Of a DNA stretch of 64,000 nucleotides, positions 57,233 through 64,000 are shown one piece after another. Numbering within the stretch: position 1 is the first letter of the stretch; the number at the start of each line of letters is the position of its first letter. This stretch comes from Trametes villosa (taxonomy: Eukaryota; Basidiomycota; Agaricomycetes; Polyporales; Polyporaceae). The notes beneath the pieces were generated by a model. The model saw only the letters and a program-made list of their open reading frames with translations. It was not told where the DNA came from and made no database searches. The DNA is taken from positions 868,001 through 932,000 of the forward strand of contig PUDQ02000016.1 of assembly GCA_002964805.2 (NCBI GenBank), read 5' to 3'. A program made the translations under genes and the position numbers.

Positions 57233-60200
57233 CTACACGACGGCCTTTCGCCTGGCGAGGGGCTTCGTCTTTTTCCTCTTCTTCCCGCTTTCGAACGCGT
57301 TCGCGCTCTTGAGGTCGCGACCCAGAGGGTCCTCCTTACGGACCTGGTAGATGCGGACCTATGGATACGTACAGTCAGCAGTCCGCCCACGTCCCTGCAG
57401 CGGTGGGAAACTCACGATCCAGTTCTCGGAGGTGAACGCCTCGTCTGCCGGCCCACGGAGCGGTTAGAGCGGCGGCGGCAACGTGACCGACATAGGAGCT
57501 TACCCAGATGATCCAGGGTCGGGCCTGTTCTCGGGACCTGTTGGCCGCGCACTCGATCAACCGCGTTCTGGCCACCGAACAATTCCGCGAAGCTATCAAG
57601 CGACCGATGAGCAAGCACGCCTCGTACACGCGCCGCGCGCGGGCCGCGGGGGGCGGGCGACGCACCGGTAGTACGACATCTTGTACATGAGACTGTCCTT
57701 CATCGCGTGCGGCGCGGCGTCGTCGATCCTGTACTCGCCCTTGGCGGTGAAGTAGTTCGGCTCCTGGATCTCATCAGGCCAGACGCCCTGGGCGATGCGG
57801 ACCATCCAGAGGAACTTGTTGATGTCGTCGCCGGAGTAGCCGATGAGGCCGCCGAAGATGACGAGCACGTACTCCACATCGTGCTTGCGCAGGATCGGAT
57901 ACGCGACCTCCTCGGAGCTCGACATGGCCTTCCCGACGGTCGCGATGTGCGCTGCGAACGGGCGCAGAATGAGGCAATTTAGCATCAAGCGAGGCGAACA
58001 GAAGGCCGCCTTGCGGGGGAGAAACACGCACTGTTGTTCCAGGTGTTGTTATCGACGAGCGTCGGCCTGTCAGCCATACCGGCGATCTGGTATCCGTAGT
58101 CCCACCAACTCATGACCACTGCGTCCTCGGGCGTGTTCTGTCGGAGCCAGTAGTACGCCTCGCGGAAGTCGTCAATGATGTGCTGGCTCCCGTCGGGGTT
58201 TGTAGACGCGAGGACCACGGACGGGGACGAGTATGCACTCGACGTGACGTAAGTGCAGTGGAGGACGAAGAACAGGAGCATGCCGAATGCGTTGAATAGG
58301 ACGAGCGTGCGCGTGTCCAGCCCGAAGATCCCGCGGGGCTTGGCGCTGCTCTTGTCGGAGGGCGACAGAGCAGCGATGAGGCCCAACGCCAGACCGCCGG
58401 AAGAGGTGTCCGCGGTGGCCGTTTTCTTCGCCTTCTTGCTGGCACCAGGTCCGGCTGCGTCCGTCCCGGCGGGAGTGCCGCTCGCGGGAGAAGCCGCAGT
58501 AGAGTCTCCTTCGGCCGGGGCGACAGTCTCGTCCGCTACGGCAGGCTCGACCGGATCAACGTACGTGTCCAGCAGCGAGGAGAACGCGACCGCAGCGGCC
58601 ACGCAGACCACAGGGGTGAGCGTGAGCATCAACCGGACCATGACGCCGGCAAAGTAGCTGGCGACGAGGGCGTAGATGATAACGAAAACGTGCTCGTCCC
58701 GGAGCTCCCGGAAGCAGAGGACGACGCCGGCCGGGAAGATGAAAATGAGGAACTGCAGATCCATAAAGAACGAAGGCCACGCGGTGGGTTGATGCTCGGA
58801 CACTGAGGCGATGATAGGAATGTACCTGAGGCAGAGATATGTCAGCTGCAAGCCTGATGCACAAGGGATTACAGACACCTACTTCTTCGCATAGCCTGTG
58901 TCCCAGAGAGAGTAGAAACGACCAGTCCAAGGCGCGATCCAGCCCTTGTACGTAAGGCCGCCAAAGGCGAGCGCACCGAGGAGCCCAATGACAACGACTG
59001 AGCCGAAGAGGATGCTCTGGAACTGCTTGGACGAAACGTGGGTGCGAACCAGCTCGGCGAATGCCACGATCTGCAAGAGACCGAAAACACCTGTGGAGCG
59101 GGCAGGGTCGCATCAATGCAGCAAGGACGACGATCGCCGAACATACCCAATGCTGCCATATGCTCGCTGGTGCGGACGGGCTGGAACCCGACGAACGGGA
59201 CTTGCATACTGGCCAAGGTGCCGATCGCGTACCATGACGAGTAAGCCACGTACAGACGGCTGCTGAAGCGTCCCATGAGGATCAGCGTCAACGCGTGCAA
59301 GGGGATCATGTTCGTGATGAATGCATAACCACCTGTAAGATAGCGATGTGAGTATGATATGTTTAGTGGGAGAAATGAATATACACGGACCCCATGCGGC
59401 GACCATGTAAAAGTAGAACAACGCGGTAAGCGTGCCGAAGAAGGCACTCCCCGTCTTCAGGGCTTTAATCCAGCAGTAGAAGGTGAACATGAGCAAAAAT
59501 ATCGCGATAGCCTCGTTGTCATATGACCCCGCCACCGAGCGCGAGATATATCCAGGAGCGATACCAATGAATGCGGCAGCAAGGAGACCCGCACTCTCAT
59601 CCTTCATTTCCTTTGTGAACCTAAACCACGGTAAGTTCACCAGCTATGGATGGAGCGTCCGCTACTCACATGTAGGTGGACCAAGCGGTAAGAGCACTGA
59701 AGCCCGGAGCAAGGAGAACACAGATGTTGCGAATGTCGACAGGGAGATGCAACGCGTGGAGGACGTTGTAGATGACACCGCTGGTCGCCATCAGGCCAGG
59801 GTAGATGGTACCACCTACGACACGTCCGAGGGGGTACCAGGCCGTAGGATCAAACCAGTTCCAGAATTCCTACATGTGCGTTCAGCAACGTCATTGAAGA
59901 CCTCGAGGAGAGAAAGACATACATAGAAGCCCTTCTCTGCAAGTACCCTGGTGGCACGACTAGAATTCGCCCGAACTAAGCCCAGGACACGGCAAGGCTA
60001 TTACGGGTCTACTCACTAATTAAACCACGGGTCACTGCAGTACGGTTCAGCCCCGTCCAACGCTCACAAAGTTTCGAAGGAGGACGTACAACTCGTGAAT
60101 GATACTCTCGAAGTTTATGACCGCAAACAAACGCGACGCAATGGCAGCACCGGAGATGAGAGAGAGGGCGATGATGCGCAGCAGCGAAGACGTGTTCGCC

Positions 60201-60247
60201 ACCGTCGCCGGCGACAGGTTGCTCGCAAGGGAGTATGCCAGCGGCAT
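57233..60247 (-). CDS. STT3: Oligosaccharyltransferase catalytic subunit Stt3
   Basis: Transfers the dolichol-linked oligosaccharide to Asn in N-x-S/T sequons in the ER lumen. Start at 60247: [20 protein letters not shown], then [20 protein letters not shown] and [11 protein letters not shown] with the metal-binding FDPWFNY. Then [60 protein letters not shown] with [40 protein letters not shown] and [20 protein letters not shown]. The lumenal part has the catalytic WWDYG motif in [26 protein letters not shown] (a self-glycosylated sequon region in homologues), [17 protein letters not shown] and a Lys/Arg-rich end [18 protein letters not shown]. Around 13 helices and a normal length of about 750 residues. 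A Ser/Thr/Ala-rich insertion ([20 protein letters not shown] and on) follows the [13 protein letters not shown] helix. Stop TAG 57233-57235. Confidence 0.95.
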
Positions 60248-60543
60248 GGCCGGAGTCGGGGACGCGTTGCGCGTCGTTGACGAGGGCCGGGGTGTGTTGG
60301 AGAAAAGGAGAGAAGGAGCGGGGTGGGGATGGGCGTACAGGCTTGCACGGACGCGCTGGACACGTCGCGGTGCTATTCCTGGGAACCACGTGCGCCTACT
60401 GCGCGCCTCCCAGCGTCTATTGAGGCGTACCCCTTGCACAATTGCGCTCACAACCTCTGCCGCACTCTCGCTCTTCCAGACGTCCTCTTGCTCTCTCAAC
60501 GCCATCTCTGGCGCCGGAGTATACCTGAGACTTTGACTTCACA
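60248..60543. promoter_or_regulatory. Bidirectional promoter between STT3 and the SNARE gene
   Basis: The two start codons are only 296 bases apart on opposite strands. A CACGTG palindrome lies at 60387-60392, near the middle. No TATA box is clear. Confidence 0.6.
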
Positions 60544-60995
60544 ATGTCTTCCTCGCGTGACCGTGTTGAGGACACCTACGAACTCCAGAATGACCAGAGG
60601 TTGGATGAATTGCACTCCAAGCTTCGGACACTGCGTGGTGTACGCCGAGAACAGTACGTTTCTCTGCCATGTACTGACCGCAATATGTTAGGTCACTACC
60701 GACATATACGACGATGTTGAGAGACAGAACTCTGCTCTGGATACCGCAGTAAGTGCCACGCTTACTGTTTTTATGTCCCTCGTGTCCCTCACGATCATTG
60801 TATCAGCGCGACGCCTTCTCATCGTTTGGGTCCTCCCTTGCACAATCTTCACGGCGCGCAAGTCAAGCATTTGGACTCGGCCCCGGGGGTGTCAAGCAGT
60901 GGCGAACCATAGGCTACTGCGCTGCAGCCTTGGTGGGACTGTGGCTCCTGTGGAAGATATCCTCATGGTTCTGGCCTTCATCCCCATCACCATGA
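60544..60995 (+). CDS. Bet1/Sft1-like Qc-SNARE
   Basis: Vesicle fusion protein of the ER-Golgi or intra-Golgi route. Three exons: MSSSRDRVEDTYELQNDQRL with DELHSKLRTLRG; VTTDIYDDVERQNSALDT, whose Gln in ERQN is the zero-layer residue; then RDAFSSFGSSLAQSSRRASQ, AFGLGPGGVKQW and the C-terminal anchor IGYCAAALVGLWLLWKISSW with FWPSSPSP. About 110 residues, typical for Bet1 or Sft1; I cannot decide between the two. Stop TGA 60993-60995. Head-to-head with STT3. Confidence 0.9.
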
Positions 60996-61776
60996 TCACT
61001 GTCCCGCCTAACTTATACTTTGTACGATCCCATTTCTTACCACTCATTACAATGATTTTGGATTATACCCCGCCCTCTAAACGCTCTAGTGGCGGCATCC
61101 GATGTCCGTACGTGGTTCGGCAGTATGCATTCCGGCATGCATTGTCGAGCATTCCATATTCGTGCCGGCTGAGGTCGCCGCTCATGCAGCACGCGCAACT
61201 TCTAACGTCCAAGATATATCCGAAGTGGGTCGACCAACGAGTTGGAGTTGAAGGGACTATGGCCGCGATCAGGTGCAGAATCCTGTCTTTCTCGCCACCA
61301 CTTGTAGACTAACACGGCCACTCTGACAGTCTTGCCATTCGCGCACCACCTCTCCTGCACAAGGATGGCTGCTCATTGCAGAGGGCACCACTGCTTGCTG
61401 CGCCACCGCTTGCGTTTCTCAGTGCGGGTACGACTCGGTGCTACATGTGTCATCGCTTCTGGCTCCCTAATCCCGACCGGAAGTGATGCACCTGCAACAC
61501 CTCACTTGGGCGTCGCTTCTCTGAGCTTCGTTTTTGTCACCGTCGGGCTGCGATGTCCGGACTACTCTTGCCGACTCGCTACTGGCACTCGCTCCTAGTT
61601 ATTCAGCATACATGCGCATATCTGGCAGCACCAGCACGGACTTCGAACAAGAGGCCTGTAGACGGCGCAGCACGTTGCGGTGTATAAAGAGCAGGTCTGG
61701 GGCTCTGCGTTGAGGGCATCCCTTCTCTCCATCGCCTCACCTCCGAGCTACTCTAGAACTCTCAGGTTTACCAGCA
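60996..61776. other. Gene-free stretch with promoter of small secreted protein
   Basis: 3' flank of the SNARE gene; no coding exon. TATAAA at 61683-61688 precedes the next gene. Confidence 0.5.
61683..61688 (+). promoter_or_regulatory. TATA box of the small secreted protein gene
   Basis: TATAAA in GTGTATAAAGAG, 94 bases before the ATG at 61777. Confidence 0.55.
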
Positions 61777-62454
61777 ATGCGCTTCACTCTCTCCGTTGTT
61801 CTCGCCATGGCCGCCGCGGTGCTCGCCGCCGACCCCATCGTAGTCGACACGCCGTGAGTGCAGCTGTTGCTGCGTCCTGGTGAAGCGCCCTGATGTCGTT
61901 GCAGCACGTCGGTCCCCCAGTGCGGTGACACCGTTGCTCAGTGGACTGGTGGTACCCGTACGTTGCAAGCAGTGCATTTTACTGAGATGTTAGTTGGCTG
62001 ACCACAGCCCTTTACAGCTCCCTACAACCTGGTGCGCATATCAGACTGGCTTATTGTAACATCTGACCTTAAATGAACGTCCTTCTGTATACTTTCTTTA
62101 GCAGTAAGTGTCCTACCTCGCTCTTTACTCTTACCTTGCGACGCTAACACCGTGATAGAATCAACTTCGACAGGACCTTTGAGAGCCGCCATGACATAAC
62201 CGGTCACTCGAGCACCTACTTCACCCACCTTCCTGCTGGTGAGGCTCCGTGCGCTATCCAAGGGTGGAGTAGTATTGATAATGTCCCACTGTACAGGCAC
62301 CGTCGTGTTCTTCTCGGTGACCGACTCGGCGGGGCAGAGTGGACGCAGCGCGGACTTCGTCGTCCAGCCGACTGGTGCGCCGTGCTCTTCCTCCGCGTGC
62401 TGGTCCCGTATTGACTTCGAGTTGCCTCATCACCGCCGCATTTACAGACAATAG
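61777..62454 (+). CDS. Small secreted protein
   Basis: Starts at 61777 with a clear signal peptide MRFTLSVVLAMAAAVLAADP. Short exons follow: TSVPQCGDTVAQWTGG, a piece with PLYSSLQPG, one ending TYFTHLPAG, and GTVVFFSVTDSAGQSGRSAD with FVVQPTGAPCSSSAC. The order of a C-G-x-x-x-x-x-W-x-G-G-T start, a Pro-Ala-Gly turn and a V-T-D-S-x-G strand pattern fits a family of about 120-150 residue secreted beta-sandwich proteins common in Agaricomycetes; function unknown. The end may be the TAG at 62452-62454, or a 41 nt intron after SSAC may create a TGA. Exons between 62030 and 62230 are uncertain. Confidence 0.65.
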
Positions 62455-63014
62455 CTCGTGTTTGTAATCGGTCGCCATTGGCTTCACGGACTTTTCACGG
62501 TTATGGGCGACTTGTCGATCGGTAGACCTCATGACGCATGGCCCAGCACTCGCAGGGAGATACATAGTATGCCGACCATAGTATGCTCAAGATGCTTGTG
62601 ATTGATCATCTGCGCTTTTGAGCAATGATGCATGTTCTCGTTCCCCTAGAGGTCTCTCTTGCATGGGTGCTCGTCGGTTTCTGTATCCGTTCATTGCGGC
62701 TAGCTCGTGCCTTGAGGAGTGGTGTCAATCCGAACACTACACCTTGTAACGCGAGACCTTGTCCGCCATAAGTTCTCGATGTCCGATATTGATCCTGGAG
62801 CATTCAAGCTGCTGAGTGGAACAGTACTATACTTGACCTCGACTCTGAGTTGAAGGGGGAGAGGTTAGGGTTCCCCAATAGGCAAGAATGATACCATTGC
62901 GCGTACGCTCGATCGCCGCTGCAGCATCTCACAGGCACACTCGCTCCTCTCACTTGCCTCTCTCCACCTACATCGCACTCATCTACCTACTGTTCTCTAA
63001 AGCACCAAGAAGCC
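62455..63014. other. Gene-free stretch
   Basis: Between the secreted protein and the UBX gene. Pyrimidine-rich leader (CTCTCACTTGCCTCTCTCC) near 62950. No gene. Confidence 0.5.
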
Positions 63015-64000
63015 ATGTCTGACAAGGACGTCCTTCTCTCGATGGGCTTCGACCCCGCCCGCGTCGAATGTACGCCTCACCGTTCACATACACACGGCTC
63101 TCCGCACATCTCGCATACTTTACTGACACACGCGTTCATGCTTCGCAGGGGCCCTGAAAGCCACAGGCAGCCGCGGCCTGCAGCCCGCGATGGACTTCCT
63201 GATCGAGAACGAGGGCAAGCCCGTGCCCGATCTCTCATCCGTCTCCGCCTCCTCCGCGTCTGCCCCAAGTGGCGGCGGCGGAGGTGGGGAGCCGATGGAC
63301 GAGGACGACGAGGACCTCGAGGCGCTCAAGGCCGTCTACGGGAAGAAGGCCGCTGCCGGATCTGGAGGTGGGGAGGGCAGCGCGGGGGCAAGCGAGGGCG
63401 CGGGCGCGGAGGCGAAGAGCATCAAGTGCACGGTGTGCGGGAAGACGTTCAAGAGCGTCGAGCTCGCGAACTTCCACGCGGAGAAGAGCGGGCACGACCA
63501 ATTTGAGGAGTCTACGGAAGAGGTGCGCCGCGCTCTTCTTGCCTTTCACGTCTCTATATATGCTGGGCTGGAACTCATTGAGCGGATGCGTGCGGGGACG
63601 TACAGATCAAGCCGCTGACCGAGGAGGAGAAGAAGGAGAAGCTGGCCGAGCTCCGGGCGAAGCTCGCGGAGAAGCGCAAGGTGAAGGCGAAGGAGGACGC
63701 GAAGGACAACCTCGCGAACGAGGCGATTCGCAGGAAAGCCGGGCGGGTAAGCCACTCCTCCTCTAACCTTCCCGATGGCACAGCGTGAACCTGGTGGCTG
63801 CACAGGACATCAACGAAATTCGCGAAGAGATGCAGCAGAAGGAGCTGCTCAAGGAAGCCGAGAAGAAACGGCGAGGTATGGTCACAGTTCCGCATTTGCG
63901 TGCGGCTTGCTGCGGTAGAGTGGTGCTCATGGAAACGGTGCAGAGAAGATCGAGGACGCGAAGGCGCGTGCAGCTGTGAAGGCACAGATTGAGGCGGACA
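63015..64000 (+). CDS. UBA-UBX domain protein (UBXN1/SAKS1-like), 3' end outside window
   Basis: Likely ubiquitin-binding cofactor of Cdc48. Start at 63015 gives MSDKDVLLSMGFDPARVEW; the next exon (ALKATGSRGLQPAMDFLIEN) completes a UBA domain. An acidic, Gly-rich linker follows (SGGGGGGEPMDEDDEDLEAL), then a C2H2-type zinc finger: KCTVCGKTFKSVELANFHAE with KSGH. Next is a long charged helix, KPLTEEEKKEKLAELRAKLA, EKRKVKAKEDAKDNLANEAI, DINEIREEMQQKELLKEAEK. This UBA, C2H2, coiled-coil order is that of UBXN1/SAKS1, whose UBX domain would lie beyond 64000. Introns near 63069, 63520, 63747 and 63875. Partial, no lesion seen. Confidence 0.88.

Overview
The window is nuclear DNA of a filamentous basidiomycete, most likely an Agaricomycete. 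Genes carry many short introns (about 45-70 nt) with GTRNGT donors, exons are GC-rich, and several proteins belong to families typical of Agaricomycetes (DUF6533 and DUF6534 membrane proteins, class 3 secreted lipase, CFEM-free small secreted proteins). Membership of the Polyporales is my guess from the flavour of the lipase and F-box-like proteins; it is not proven by the sequence. No CRISPR array, rRNA gene or intact transposon was found. All exon models below were spliced by eye.

The left part (1 to about 27 kb) is an accessory region. It holds a secreted lipase with an apparent frameshift, then a family of six related F-box-like genes, all on the minus strand (FB1 at 4.3-5.3 kb; FB2-FB6 in a tandem array from 17.5 to 27.0 kb) plus one decayed copy. 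Between FB1 and the array lies a 2.2-2.5 kb segment present twice in direct orientation (about 6.25-8.49 and 12.92-15.45 kb). Its copies sit against two broken genes, a ketopantoate-reductase-like gene and a DUF6533 gene, and carry the promoter and 5' exons of a DUF6534 membrane protein gene that is complete only in the right copy. An intact secretory or membrane-anchored FAD oxidoreductase lies between the copies.

The right part (27.6-64 kb) is a conserved core region: DGAT2 diacylglycerol acyltransferase, the AAA ATPase Cdc48, tubulin cofactor B, a mitochondrial hotdog thioesterase, a RING protein, ESCRT-II Vps25, tRNA-Asp, a HIRIP3-like histone chaperone, a disordered protein of unknown function, a RanBD protein with a hydrophobic N-terminus, an ER protein disulfide isomerase, an uncharacterised small protein, the oligosaccharyltransferase catalytic subunit Stt3, a Bet1/Sft1-like SNARE, a small secreted protein and the start of a UBA-UBX protein. 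Several serve the ER and secretory route (DGAT2, Cdc48 and its likely UBX cofactor, PDI, Stt3, SNARE, Vps25), but neighbouring genes on both strands argue against an operon-like unit.

The most interesting material is the F-box-like array: two subfamilies, shared promoter blocks, one nonsense-mutated member and one relic, which suggests ongoing birth and death of a little-studied family. Splicing oddities (10, 13 and 15 nt micro-exons, a GC-AG intron) occur in the conserved genes.
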